The notes: generated by a model from the letters alone, not told the origin. Positions 24,117 through 33,018 are shown, counted from the stretch's first letter. The stretch is 40,303 bases of DNA from Eubacterium sp. CAG:248 (GCA_000436475.1 FR886208.1:126923-167225); one strand, 5' to 3'. Translations and numbers: made by a program.

Positions 24117-24893
24117 TCAACTCATTCCCCTTACAAGTAATGAAAACAAATCTTTTATTTCCTCAAATATAAAATTAGAAACTGCTGGAAGCATTCTTAT
24201 CGTGAAGAATATGACAAATATACCAACAAATATTTTAAGCTGCATACCAACAACAAACATATTCATCTGTGGTGCAATCCTTGCAAGAATCGCAAGAATA
24301 CAGTTAAGCAGAAGCATAGTGGCAAAAACTGGAAGTGCTATTCTGAATCCAATAACAAAATAATCCGACATAAACTGAATAATAGTTGTATATAAACCTG
24401 CACCAAACTTAACTCCACCAATCGGAATAAAATTGTATGTTTCAACTATTGCTTCTATCAGGAATCTGTGCATACCTGAAATTATCAGAAGCAGCATCAG
24501 CATATAATAATAAAAATTTCCCATGATACCAACCTGCATACGTGTTGTCGGGTCATATATCTGTGCCATGGATATACCTATATCCATATCTATCATTTTA
24601 CCTGAAAACTGTATAATCTGAACTGCAAAAGATGAAACTGCACCAAGCAAAACACCAACTATAACTTCCTGTACTACAATTATACAGAAATCCATCATAT
24701 TGTTATACTGCACAGTCATGTCCGAATTAATAGAATACACTATAATACTTAGCGCAAAAGAAAAGCCTATCTTAAACCTGTTTGGTACATTCGCAGTATT
24801 AAAAAAAGGCGCAGCAAAGACAAATGAGGCTAATCGGATAAGTATCAAAACAAATAGCTCAAATTGTCCAAGTGCGACTTCATAATTAATCAT
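24117..24893 (-). CDS. fliR: flagellar export protein FliR
   Basis: FliR is a core subunit of the FliPQR export channel. The 258 residues contain about six hydrophobic segments, with family stretches RLASFVFAAPFF near the start, GKMIDMDIGISMAQIYDPTT in the middle, and FVVGMQLKIFVGIFVIF near the end. It lies between fliQ (18 bases) and flhB (1 base). No irregularity was seen. Confidence 0.95.
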   Translation of the reverse strand: MINYEVALGQFELFVLILIRLASFVFAAPFFNTANVPNRFKIGFSFALSIIVYSINSDMTVQYNNMMDFCIIVVQEVIVGVLLGAVSSFAVQIIQFSGKMIDMDIGISMAQIYDPTTRMQVGIMGNFYYYMLMLLLIISGMHRFLIEAIVETYNFIPIGGVKFGAGLYTTIIQFMSDYFVIGFRIALPVFATMLLLNCILAILARIAPQMNMFVVGMQLKIFVGIFVIFFTIRMLPAVSNFIFEEIKDLFSLLVRGMS

Positions 24894-24911
24894 TGTAATT
24901 TAATCCTTTAA

Positions 24912-25175
24912 TCAAATATACTGGGAAAAATTCCACAAATTATTCATAAATCCTGTAATCTGATTCAACATCCATGAACCTATAATCATAATAGTAAGCA
25001 GAATTGCTATAAGCTTAGGCACGAATGTAAGAGTCTGCTCCTGAATAGACGTAAGTGTCTGAAACAGACTTATCACAAGACCTACCACCATAGATACAAG
25101 CAATACTGGTACTGCTGTTTCTACTATAACCCATATTGTCTGTCTTGCTATATTAATAACTGTACCAGCATCCAT
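24912..25175 (-). CDS. fliQ: flagellar export protein FliQ
   Basis: FliQ is a two-helix subunit of the export channel. From the ATG at 25175 (MDAGTVINIARQTIW) it has 87 residues, the normal size, with two long membrane helices and the family stretch GLVISLFQTLTSIQEQTLTF between them. A longer frame from a GTG at 25193 is rejected because that codon forms part of the GGAGG ribosome site. It follows fliP by about 50 bases. Confidence 0.95.
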   Translation of the reverse strand: MDAGTVINIARQTIWVIVETAVPVLLVSMVVGLVISLFQTLTSIQEQTLTFVPKLIAILLTIMIIGSWMLNQITGFMNNLWNFSQYI

Positions 25176-25224
25176 CTGTATACATGCCTCCACATCCTGT
25201 ATAAATCCATAAAATCATCATGTA

Positions 25225-26013
25225 TTACTTAAAAGTAAGCATCAGATTACCTATAATAAGATTCCATCCGTCCGCCATAACAAACAGTAGTATCTTAAAT
25301 GGCGTTGAAATAGTTGTAGGTGGCAGCATCATCATACCCATAGACATAAGTGTCGATGATACAACCATATCTATAACTATAAAAGGCAGGTAAATCAAAA
25401 AGCCTATAATAAATGCTATTCTTAATTCACTTATAATGAATGAAGGAATAAGAACTCTCAATGTAATATCATCCTCTGACTTTACAGAGCCTTCCTCATA
25501 TCCTGCAATCTTCAAAAAAGTATCCAGATCCTTTGTAGATGTCTGCTTAAGCATAAAAGTACGCAATGGCTTTATGCCTTCATCAAACGCCTCCTGTACT
25601 GTCATCTCATTGTTCGATAACGGAACCACCGCATTATTATATACTTCTGTAAAAGTAGGTGTCATGACAAATACAGTAAGGAATAATGATAAGCCTATAA
25701 TCACCTGATTAGGCGGTACAGTCTGAGTACCTATAGCTGCTCTTGTAAAATGAAGAACTATAACTATTCTTGTAAAAGATGTCAGCATGATCAGAATAGA
25801 TGGTGCAAGTGAAATAACAGTAAGTACTATAAGCATCTGTAATACTCCTGCCATATCGCTGCCATCGCCACTTGATATGCCTATACTTATAAGATTATCT
25901 CCATCTGCAGCAAGAACCTTAGCTGACACAGCGAAAATAATACCCATTATTGTACTCATTGCAATGCTTGCTTTAGCTAAAGTTTTCTTATGTTTCTTAA
26001 TATACTGTAACAT
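25225..26013 (-). CDS. fliP: flagellar export protein FliP
   Basis: FliP forms most of the export channel. The 262-residue precursor has an N-terminal lysine-rich start and a hydrophobic segment that reads like a signal peptide, which many FliP have. The FliP blocks are present: LSLAPSILIMLTSFTRIVIV, AIGTQTVPPNQVIIGLSLFL and MTVQEAFDEGIKPLRTFMLK, then LIPSFIISELRIAF and MGMMMLPPTTISTPFKILLF. Only a poor ribosome site is visible, so it may depend on coupling to fliO, which ends 12 bases before it. Confidence 0.96.
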   Translation of the reverse strand: MLQYIKKHKKTLAKASIAMSTIMGIIFAVSAKVLAADGDNLISIGISSGDGSDMAGVLQMLIVLTVISLAPSILIMLTSFTRIVIVLHFTRAAIGTQTVPPNQVIIGLSLFLTVFVMTPTFTEVYNNAVVPLSNNEMTVQEAFDEGIKPLRTFMLKQTSTKDLDTFLKIAGYEEGSVKSEDDITLRVLIPSFIISELRIAFIIGFLIYLPFIVIDMVVSSTLMSMGMMMLPPTTISTPFKILLFVMADGWNLIIGNLMLTFK

Positions 26014-26025
26014 ACTAAAATCTGC

Positions 26026-26403
26026 CTAACTTTCTGGCTTGTCCTTTTTGAATTTCTCTAAAATCTCTTTAAAATTATCATTGTTAATAAGCATCTTACC
26101 AGATGAAGATTCTTTATATATAAGTTCATCTTCATCCAGTTCGCATAAATATGAAACAGTATCTTTAGCTACTGCAATGGCAAAAACCCTGCTCCCTATC
26201 TTTACTATCTGTATGTATTTATTATTTGCTATACGCATAGTTTCCAATATGTTGATATTGCTGCCAGACAACTTATTCTTCTGATAGTTACCAACAAATC
26301 TTGTAACGTAATATGTAACAGCTAATACAAAAATAAATATTATAAGTAAAGTGAGAAGCTGCGCAAATGCCTCTATTCTGCTGCTCATCGATGCAATAAC
26401 CAT
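26026..26403 (-). CDS. fliO: flagellar export apparatus protein FliO (FliZ)
   Basis: FliO assists assembly of the FliP ring. It has 125 residues with one membrane segment (about 14-34), and a cytoplasmic part with the FliO pattern NINILETMRIANNKYIQIVK and then IGSRVFAIAVAKDTVSYLCE. Its ATG shares one base with the cheY stop (TGATG). Position between cheY and fliP, as in other Firmicutes, supports the name; FliO proteins are poorly conserved in sequence. Confidence 0.88.
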   Translation of the reverse strand: MVIASMSSRIEAFAQLLTLLIIFIFVLAVTYYVTRFVGNYQKNKLSGSNINILETMRIANNKYIQIVKIGSRVFAIAVAKDTVSYLCELDEDELIYKESSSGKMLINNDNFKEILEKFKKDKPES

Positions 26404-26765
26404 CAGCCTACAACTTTCTGGACAGCTTCAAGAACTCGGTCTGCCTGGAAAGGCTTAACAATGAAATCCTTAGCACCTGACTGTATTGACTCAATAACCA
26501 TAGCCTGCTGGCCCATGGCAGAGCACATGATAACAGAAGCGTTTGGATCTGTTTCTTTTATCTTCTTAAGTGCCTGGATTCCATCCATCTCAGGCATAGT
26601 AATATCCATAAGGACTAAATCTGGCTTTAACTCATTATACTTTTCAACAGCCTTTGCGCCATTTTCTGCTTCACCTGCGATATTGTAACCATTCTTTGTG
26701 AGGATATCCTTAATCATCATTCTCATAAATGCCGCATCATCACAAATCAAAATATTCTTAGCCAT
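26403..26765 (-). CDS. cheY: chemotaxis response regulator CheY
   Basis: CheY-P binds the switch proteins and changes motor rotation. It has 120 residues and is a lone receiver domain: acidic pair D9-D10, phosphoacceptor D54 in LVLMDITMPEMDG, and the conserved Lys in FIVKPF. GGAGAATC precedes the ATG. It stands after fliY and before fliO; a 124-base gap upstream with a possible promoter suggests it can be transcribed apart from fliM-fliY. Confidence 0.95.
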   Translation of the reverse strand: MAKNILICDDAAFMRMMIKDILTKNGYNIAGEAENGAKAVEKYNELKPDLVLMDITMPEMDGIQALKKIKETDPNASVIMCSAMGQQAMVIESIQSGAKDFIVKPFQADRVLEAVQKVVG

Positions 26766-26828
26766 ATGATTGATTCTCCTATCTTATCTAAAATAAAAAT
26801 ATAAATTATTCACTAAAAATCCTTATTT

Positions 26829-26856
26829 ATTATACATCAATAATCGTGATTTTCAT
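26829..26856 (-). promoter_or_regulatory. possible promoter upstream of cheY
   Basis: Minus-strand TATAAT (26834-26829) and ATGAAA (26856-26851, 4 of 6 to the -35 consensus) are 16 bases apart in the very AT-rich gap between fliY and cheY. AT-only dyads just after fliY are too weak to call a terminator. Confidence 0.4.
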
Positions 26857-26889
26857 ATATGTATTTATTAAAAAATTTATAAATAAAAT

Positions 26890-28248
26890 TTATTTAACAA
26901 TTTCTGTTATTCTTACACCAAAGTTTTCTTCGATGACTACTACTTCGCCCTTGGCTACATACTTTCCATTGACGAGTACATCTACAGCCTCACCTGCTAT
27001 TTTGTTAAGTTCAACAATAGTTCCTGGCGAGAATTCAAGAATATCCTTAATAGACTTTGACACTCTTCCAAGTTCTACTGTAACCTGAAGAGGTACGTCC
27101 ATAATCAGATCAATATTTTCCTGCTGTGTTAGCGGATTAACATCAGCTGCAAATGGCTGGAAAGCTGCTGGTGCAACATTAACATCCTGTGCTGGCTGCT
27201 GTGGCATTCCGTATCCATATGGCATACCCATATTTGGCTGCATTCCCATATTTGGCTGTGCCATTCCATAGCCATATGGCATGCCCATATTAGGCTGCAT
27301 TCCCATATTCTGTTGTGGCATTCCCTGCTGCATATATGGCTGCTGTGCCGACATATCGTTAACAGGCTGCTGCATCTGCTGTGGCTGTGCCTGTGGCTGA
27401 ACTGGCTGCTGTGGTGCTGCTGTAGCTGCCTGACTTTCCTGACCTGCTGTAGCACCAGTTGAAGCTGTTGCCTTATCAGAATCAGTCTGACCTCCCATTG
27501 TTGGATCAAGTGAGAACATATTAAGCAGTTCTCTTGCGAAATCTATAGGATATAACTGCATTATCTCACTATCAATAAGATCTCCTATCTGCATTTTAAA
27601 TGCAACCATAACAAAAGGTTCTGCTAAAAATGGTGGAAGTGAATCATCTATTTCGTTATATGTTTCCACAATATTAGCTATAGGTGGACTTATATCTATT
27701 TTTCTGTTGAACATAGATGAAAGTGATGTTGCCGCAGAACCCATCATCTGGTTCATAGCCTCACCTATTGCACTAAGATGAAGATCAGTAAGTTCTTCAC
27801 TATCATCAGCATTACCAGCTCCACCCATCATGAGATCTGTTATTATCTTTACATCTTTTTCTTTTAATATAAGCACATTGTTTCCATCAAGACCTTCTTT
27901 ATATCTTATCTGTAACATTACACAAGGTCTGTCATACTTTCTTGAAAGATGATCCCAATCTGCCACCTCAACTCTAGGTGTAGTTATATTTACCTTCTGA
28001 TTAAGCAGTGAACTAAGAGTAGTCGCTGCTGTTCCCATACTTATGTTAGATATTTCACCAACTGCATCCTTTTCGTAATCAGAAAGAACCTCATCAGCAC
28101 CTGGATCATTGTTTGTAGTATTATTATCACCAGTTACGCTGCCATCATCCTGAGTTGTCATATCCGCATTATCATTGCTGTTGTTATTATCATTATCCAT
28201 TCCATTTAATAATGCGTTTATCTCATCCTGTGATAACATGCCATCCAT
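26890..28248 (-). CDS. fliY: flagellar motor switch phosphatase FliY (CheC-like plus FliN)
   Basis: FliY is the C-ring protein that also dephosphorylates CheY-P. The 452 residues begin with a FliM-like CheY-binding peptide (MLSQDEINALLNGM) and an Asn/Asp-rich spacer. A CheC-like domain follows, with two ExxN sites: E65/N68 in GEISNISMGTAAT, and GEAMNQMMGSAAT about 100 residues later. A long linker (about 255-370), first Ala/Gln/Pro-rich and then Met/Gly/Tyr-rich, contains two 19-residue repeats. The C-terminal FliN/SpoA domain runs from about 375 (IMDVPLQVTVELGRV). It starts 3 bases after fliM. Confidence 0.96.
   Translation of the reverse strand: MDGMLSQDEINALLNGMDNDNNNSNDNADMTTQDDGSVTGDNNTTNNDPGADEVLSDYEKDAVGEISNISMGTAATTLSSLLNQKVNITTPRVEVADWDHLSRKYDRPCVMLQIRYKEGLDGNNVLILKEKDVKIITDLMMGGAGNADDSEELTDLHLSAIGEAMNQMMGSAATSLSSMFNRKIDISPPIANIVETYNEIDDSLPPFLAEPFVMVAFKMQIGDLIDSEIMQLYPIDFARELLNMFSLDPTMGGQTDSDKATASTGATAGQESQAATAAPQQPVQPQAQPQQMQQPVNDMSAQQPYMQQGMPQQNMGMQPNMGMPYGYGMAQPNMGMQPNMGMPYGYGMPQQPAQDVNVAPAAFQPFAADVNPLTQQENIDLIMDVPLQVTVELGRVSKSIKDILEFSPGTIVELNKIAGEAVDVLVNGKYVAKGEVVVIEENFGVRITEIVK
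27205..27318. repeat. two 57-bp tandem repeats in the fliY linker
   Basis: Two adjoining 57-bp units (from 27205 and from 27262) differ at only a few bases. They encode two 19-residue copies of NMGMQPNMGMPYGYGM-like sequence at about residues 311-348 of FliY, flanked by looser Gln/Pro/Met-rich sequence. Copy number could vary between strains without breaking frame. Confidence 0.85.
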
Positions 28249-28251
28249 CTG

Positions 28252-29235
28252 TTACTCACTCTCCTCTCTAATTACGTCTGTTATCCTAACTGCGTATTTA
28301 TCTTCAAAGTAACCAGGTAATGCATTGAACTTTTTAATATTGCCCACATATACATCAAGCTCCTGGTCAACTTTTTTATCAATTTTAATTATATCTCCTA
28401 TCTGAAGATTAACAAAATCTGAAACGTTAACCTTAGATTCACCAAGAATAGCCTTAATAGGTACTTTTGTCTTACTAATTACATTTTCAATAACTTCACC
28501 ATACATTGTTGGATCCTTCTCCTGCATATTGGAGAACCAGAACTTGGTGTTAAGCTTATCCATAACTGGCTCAAGCAAAGTATATGGAAGACATACATTC
28601 ATAAGACCTTCAACATCACCAATCTTAAGATTGATAGTTATAATAGCAATCGTTTCTGTCGGTGATATAATCTGTGCAAACTGTGAGTTTGTTTCTATTC
28701 TTTCAAGCCTTGGTGTTACTTTAATAACATTCTCCCACGGCTCTTTTAAAAGATTAACACATATTGAAAAAATTCTTTCTATAATGGTAAGCTCTATCTC
28801 AGAAAAATCTCTTTCCTTATCAAGAGCTGTACCTGTTCCTCCCAGCAGTCTGTCAACTATAGCAAATCCCAGGTTTGATGCCATCTCCATAACCATATTG
28901 CCCGCTAATGGTTTCATACTTACAACACCAAGCAGAACTGGGTTAGACAAAGCATTTGAAAATTCTGAATATATTACTACTTCTGAATTTACTATATCAA
29001 CGTTGACTGATTTTCTTAAATAGGCTGGAAGATTAGTTGCTAGAAGTCTTCCAAAATGTTCAAAGATAATTTCCAGAGTTCTTAAATGTTCCTTGGAGAA
29101 CTTAGATGGTCTTGCAAAGTCATAATTCTTAACCTGTTTTTCATCAGTGCCCTTCATTTCTTCAACATCTAACTCTCCACTGCTAAGAGCCTTCAAAAGA
29201 TTATCTATTTCGTCTTGCGATAAGACATCTGGCAT
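28252..29235 (-). CDS. fliM: flagellar motor switch protein FliM
   Basis: FliM is the middle C-ring protein that binds CheY-P and FliG. The 327 residues start with the CheY-binding peptide VLSQDEIDNLLKALSSGE, followed by the CheC-like middle domain with the FliG-contact motif DRLLGGTGTAL and a C-terminal SpoA domain (about 245-325) with LQIGDIIKIDKKVDQELDVY. AAGGAGGTGAGG precedes the ATG. It lies between fliL and fliY. Confidence 0.97.
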   Translation of the reverse strand: MPDVLSQDEIDNLLKALSSGELDVEEMKGTDEKQVKNYDFARPSKFSKEHLRTLEIIFEHFGRLLATNLPAYLRKSVNVDIVNSEVVIYSEFSNALSNPVLLGVVSMKPLAGNMVMEMASNLGFAIVDRLLGGTGTALDKERDFSEIELTIIERIFSICVNLLKEPWENVIKVTPRLERIETNSQFAQIISPTETIAIITINLKIGDVEGLMNVCLPYTLLEPVMDKLNTKFWFSNMQEKDPTMYGEVIENVISKTKVPIKAILGESKVNVSDFVNLQIGDIIKIDKKVDQELDVYVGNIKKFNALPGYFEDKYAVRITDVIREESE

Positions 29236-29284
29236 ATCTTCCTCACCTCCTTATATTTCTTAATCATAAACGCATTCCTTTTAT

Positions 29285-29809
29285 TTACTGTACTACTATA
29301 GATACAATCACTGATGTTATACATTTTGTCTGGAATGTATCCTGCAGCTGTGTTAACAGTTCGCTCTCTATAGTTGTTTTGCTTGCTGCTATTGTACTAT
29401 ATGTATATTTCATAGCCTCTGTCTGGACTGCATTTACTATAACTTTCATTCCATTGTTAATTGTAGTGCTTTTAGCCGAATAATCCTTAGCTTTAGTATT
29501 AAGACCAAGTGACACATTCATAACAGCATAATGAGTTCTTCCGCCATCTGTATAAGATATCATTATATCATTGGAACCATTATTAGTCACATCCACATAA
29601 GATGTATCTTCTATTTCTCCACCAGATGATGAACTCTTATCTGAATTATCAATACCAGCTACATCAAGATCTATTATTTCTGCAACTTTCCCTATAAGCT
29701 TATTTGTTTTATTATTAGTTGACACCAATGAAAATGTAAGAATAACCGTAAGTGCAAGATTAATAAGTACAAGCGCTAGTGTTATTACATTTAATGTACT
29801 TTTTTTCAT
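29285..29809 (-). CDS. fliL: flagellar basal body-associated protein FliL
   Basis: FliL surrounds the stator and improves its function. This 174-residue protein has a short cytoplasmic start, one membrane helix (about 9-29), a Ser/Asp/Thr-rich linker and a C-terminal FliL domain outside the cell, with VMNVSLGLNTKAKDYS and a closing SVIVSIVVQ. Sequence similarity in FliL is low, so the name leans also on its place between motB and fliM and on the layout. AAAAGGAG precedes the ATG. Confidence 0.85.
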   Translation of the reverse strand: MKKSTLNVITLALVLINLALTVILTFSLVSTNNKTNKLIGKVAEIIDLDVAGIDNSDKSSSSGGEIEDTSYVDVTNNGSNDIMISYTDGGRTHYAVMNVSLGLNTKAKDYSAKSTTINNGMKVIVNAVQTEAMKYTYSTIAASKTTIESELLTQLQDTFQTKCITSVIVSIVVQ

Positions 29810-29822
29810 ATGCTTTCTCCTT

Positions 29823-30635
29823 TTACTGAATATCCTTATTCAGGTTATTATATATTCTTATCTCAACTCGGCGGTTCTGGGCTCTTCCTTCTGCTGTTGA
29901 ATTATCAGCTACCGGAACGTTTTCACCTCTTCCTGATGCCGTCATAGTCTTAGAATCGAAATTCTTATTTTTCACAAGATAATTATATACGCTATGTGCT
30001 CTATGAACAGAAAGCATCATGTTATCAGGATACTTTGCTGTGCTGATAGGATTGCTGTCTGTATGTCCTTCTATGGTTATGTAATTATCATTGTACTGAT
30101 ATATTGCATCAGCAACGCTATCCAAAAGCTTAACTGCCTCTGGTGTAAGCTCTGCATCTCCCGAATTAAATAGAACACCACCATTCATGTTAAGCATAAC
30201 ATATTTGCTTGTTGCAGTTATTTCAATCTGATTATTTACATTAGCAGACTTCAGATTGTTTTCTATCTGTTCTGCCATGTTTTCAGACTCTTTTATACCT
30301 TCTTTTTCTATCTGCTCCTGGGCACTTTTAACCTCTTCAGTGAATTCACCATCAGTGTTAAGACCCATATTATTGTAATAACTGCTAAGATCATTAAGCT
30401 GTGTTGCTCCACTTCCAACGAGTATTCCTTCATCAGTAAGTGCCGAGCCGCCTGCCGAAAATATACTAAAGCTTGCATTAAGTGATGCTGCTACTTTTTC
30501 AAACTTTTCTGCATCTACTGTTGACATAGAGAAAAGCAAAACGAAGAAGCACAACAGCAGATTCATCAAATCACTAAAAGTACTCATCCACGCTGGTGAA
30601 CCAGCCGGCTGTTCCTGAGCTCTTCTTTTAGCCAT
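29823..30635 (-). CDS. motB: stator protein MotB
   Basis: MotB anchors the stator to peptidoglycan and carries the ion-binding aspartate. The single membrane helix holds that residue at D22 in FSDLMNLLLCFFVLLFSMS. A helical linker and plug region (about 40-140) follow, then an OmpA-like domain (about 145-265) with YITIEGHTDSNPIS, MLSVHRAHSVYNYLV and GRGENVPVADNSTAEGRAQN. The membrane helix looks closer to PomB/MotS (CFFVLL, SDLM) than to proton-type Bacillus MotB. Its ATG shares a base with the motA stop (TAATG). Confidence 0.96.
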   Translation of the reverse strand: MAKRRAQEQPAGSPAWMSTFSDLMNLLLCFFVLLFSMSTVDAEKFEKVAASLNASFSIFSAGGSALTDEGILVGSGATQLNDLSSYYNNMGLNTDGEFTEEVKSAQEQIEKEGIKESENMAEQIENNLKSANVNNQIEITATSKYVMLNMNGGVLFNSGDAELTPEAVKLLDSVADAIYQYNDNYITIEGHTDSNPISTAKYPDNMMLSVHRAHSVYNYLVKNKNFDSKTMTASGRGENVPVADNSTAEGRAQNRRVEIRIYNNLNKDIQ

Positions 30636-31426
30636 TAAGCTTCACCTCCACCTTCTTCTCCTATGCCTGTTCTTGAAACTGGTGAAAGGAATGACTTAAG
30701 CTTTTCTTCTATAACTCTTGGATTCTCACCTGCCTGTATTGAAAGAAGACCTTCAATAACTATCTCCTTAAGCTGATACTCAACAGCATTCTGCGCCTTT
30801 AACTTGTTAGCAATAGGCGTACAGAACCAGTTAGCTATAAGTGAACCATAGAGAGTTGTAAGCAAAGCTGTTGCCATCGAAGGTCCGATTGCTGAAGAAT
30901 CCTGAAGATCCTTTAACATATTTACAAGACCTATCAGTGTACCAATCATACCCCATGCAGGACCAAGTGCAGCCCATGTTTCGAAGAAGCCGGCTACGCC
31001 TCTGTGTCTTTCATCCATATTCATAAGCTCTGTTTCAAGAATTCCTCTTACAAGCTCAGGCTCTGTACCATCTACTATAAGAAGAATACCTTTTTTCATG
31101 AACTCATCATCTAAATTCTGAGCAACCTCTTCAAGAGCAAGAAGTCCTTCTTTTCTTGCAACGTTAGATAATTCAATAATCTTAGATATCGTAGCTCCGT
31201 GATCATACTTTGGATCTTTAAATGCAAGACCGACTCCCTTAAAGCTTCCAAGGAAATCTTTTAGAGTATAAGAGGTTATAAGTCCTGATAATGAACCTCC
31301 AATTGTAATAATAATTGAAGGAACATCAACGAAATTCTGTAAAGTGGAAACTCCGTTTCCCCACAGAATACCGAATACTACCATTACTGCTCCGACAATA
31401 ATACCAATAAGTGTAGCTATATCCAT
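30635..31426 (-). CDS. motA: stator protein MotA
   Basis: MotA forms the pentameric ring of the stator that turns against FliG. The 263 residues have four membrane helices (about 2-20, 31-50, 150-170, 180-200), with the family block WAALGPAWGMIGTLIGLVNML before the third, and a cytoplasmic loop with charged residues (HRGVAGFFETW). GGATGG precedes the ATG. A 208-base spacer with a hairpin and a promoter separates it from flgE, so motA is probably the first gene of a promoter-driven subunit of the cluster. Confidence 0.96.
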   Translation of the reverse strand: MDIATLIGIIVGAVMVVFGILWGNGVSTLQNFVDVPSIIITIGGSLSGLITSYTLKDFLGSFKGVGLAFKDPKYDHGATISKIIELSNVARKEGLLALEEVAQNLDDEFMKKGILLIVDGTEPELVRGILETELMNMDERHRGVAGFFETWAALGPAWGMIGTLIGLVNMLKDLQDSSAIGPSMATALLTTLYGSLIANWFCTPIANKLKAQNAVEYQLKEIVIEGLLSIQAGENPRVIEEKLKSFLSPVSRTGIGEEGGGEA

Positions 31427-31502
31427 TCAATACACCATCCATTCTTTTGTTGTGGGGTAAACTTATCCATATAAATACAATACCCCCATGTAAACTATCT
31501 AT

Positions 31503-31531
31503 ATTAAAACACCAATGGCAAAATATTGCAA
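31503..31531 (-). promoter_or_regulatory. sigma-A promoter before motA
   Basis: Minus-strand TTGCAA (31531-31526), a 17-base spacer and TTTAAT (31508-31503, 5 of 6) give a start near 31496 and a leader of about 70 bases before motA. It stands after the hairpin that follows flgE, in the only gap of over 200 bases in the flagellar part. Confidence 0.65.
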
Positions 31532-31575
31532 CAAAATACTGCCATTTTATGCATATTTTTCTATTTTATCAGATG

Positions 31576-31599
31576 CGCTGCAGAATATCTTCTGCAGCG
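31576..31599 (-). terminator. hairpin after flgE, possible terminator
   Basis: CGCTGCAGAA and TTCTGCAGCG form a perfect 10-bp stem around a 4-base loop, 36 bases past the flgE stop. There is no proper U-run after it on the minus strand, so it may end transcription only partly or protect the 3' end of the flgE message. Confidence 0.5.
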
Positions 31600-31634
31600 T
31601 TTCATTCATGCATAGATTACTTTAATCCAGTTAA

Positions 31635-32972
31635 TTATCTCTTAAGATTAATAAGCTCATCAAGCAACGTATCTGATACAGTTATTATTCTTGAATTCGC
31701 CTGATATCCTCTCTGTGTTGTAATCATATTAGTAAATTCTGCTGCAAGGTCTACATTGGACATCTCAAGAACACCTGACTGAATCTTTCCAGCTGTATCT
31801 GATATTTCCTTTCCTTCACCATCAAATATTCCTGAATTAAGAGTTGCCTTATAAAGGTTTTCACCAACCTTTTCAAGACCAGCCGGATTAGTAAACTCTG
31901 TTACAGCTATCTGTCCTACATACTTTGTATCACCATTACTGTAGCTTGCAACCAAACGTCCTGATGTATCTATACCTACAGATGTCATAGTACCAGCTGC
32001 TTTACCACCGCCAACATATCCACCTGCATCATTATCATATATACCGTATGTCTGATTGATTGAAGTTTTATCCTTAATCATTTTAAGTCCTGATACATTA
32101 ACTGATATTTCATGGTTATCATTACCTATATCACCAAGGTTAGTTCCATCTGGATCTTCTATAGTAAATGTGATGTTATCACTATCACCATTTTTTACAA
32201 AAACGCCTGTATCAGAGTTGAATGTGATAGTGTCATTAGTTAATATTGAAAGGTTAGTCTTTTCTCCATCCTTTGTTACAGACGAACCTTCTACAGAATA
32301 TGTAACCTGGCTTCCTGTAGTACCTGATGTACCCGTTCTTTTTATTTTGATAGTAGCCTGATATGAACTGCCTAAACTATCATAGAAGTTAAGTGTTGCA
32401 GTAGTATCTTCATCCGAAGAAGAATTGATATTACCAGTTAATGTAAGTCCTGTTGTCTTCTCTGGCATAGTATACTTAGTATCAGCGGATTCAAGATATA
32501 ACTTAGATACCTTATCCTTAACTACATCACCTGTTTCAGGATCTACCTGCCATCCCATAACATTAGCTCCTGACTGGGTAACAAGTGCTCCTGCTTCATC
32601 TCTTGTAAAGTTTCCTGCTCTTGTAAAGAATGTTTCTCCACCACTGCTTACTATAAAGAATGCATTAGCTCCTGTTATTGCAAGGTCTGTAGCATTATCT
32701 GTTCTTTCTGGAGAGCCTTCTGATGTTATCGATGTTGATATAGCACCAACCGATGAACCAAGACCTATCTGTTTTGCATTGGTACCACCTCTTCCAGTAG
32801 TTGCATTAGGTCCTGTAGCTGTCTGTGTTGTCTGATAGAACACTTCATTAAAAGTCATAGACTGTGACTTGTAAGCAACTGTATTAACGTTAGCTATATT
32901 GTTACCTATAACATCCATTCTCGTCTGGTGTGCTCTTATGCCTGATACACCAGAGAACAATGATCTCATCAT
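31635..32972 (-). CDS. flgE: flagellar hook protein FlgE
   Basis: FlgE polymerises into the hook outside the cell. The 445 residues begin with the rod/hook signature MRSLFSGVSGIRAHQTRMDV, followed by IGNNIANVNTVAYKSQSMTF. A variable Thr/Ser-rich middle (about 140-330) gives the D1/D2 domains, and the C-terminal helix has VDLAAEFTNMITTQRGYQAN and SRIITVSDTLLDELINLKR. No signal peptide is needed because it is exported by the FliPQR system. Two ATGs in a row follow GGAGG; either may be used. FlbD, often next to flgE in related clusters, is not found. Confidence 0.97.
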   Translation of the reverse strand: MMRSLFSGVSGIRAHQTRMDVIGNNIANVNTVAYKSQSMTFNEVFYQTTQTATGPNATTGRGGTNAKQIGLGSSVGAISTSITSEGSPERTDNATDLAITGANAFFIVSSGGETFFTRAGNFTRDEAGALVTQSGANVMGWQVDPETGDVVKDKVSKLYLESADTKYTMPEKTTGLTLTGNINSSSDEDTTATLNFYDSLGSSYQATIKIKRTGTSGTTGSQVTYSVEGSSVTKDGEKTNLSILTNDTITFNSDTGVFVKNGDSDNITFTIEDPDGTNLGDIGNDNHEISVNVSGLKMIKDKTSINQTYGIYDNDAGGYVGGGKAAGTMTSVGIDTSGRLVASYSNGDTKYVGQIAVTEFTNPAGLEKVGENLYKATLNSGIFDGEGKEISDTAGKIQSGVLEMSNVDLAAEFTNMITTQRGYQANSRIITVSDTLLDELINLKR

Positions 32973-33018
32973 AATATTGTTCCTCCATATTGCCTATACC
33001 TGTATTTATTGATGAGCG

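Noticed and set aside
27129..27509. Gln/Ser/His-rich minus-strand frame inside fliY
   Set aside because: It is an out-of-frame reading of the repetitive fliY linker.
31427..31485. A 17-codon frame just before motA (MDKFTPQQKN...)
   Set aside because: Too short to judge, no ribosome site, and it runs into the motA ribosome site and start in another frame.
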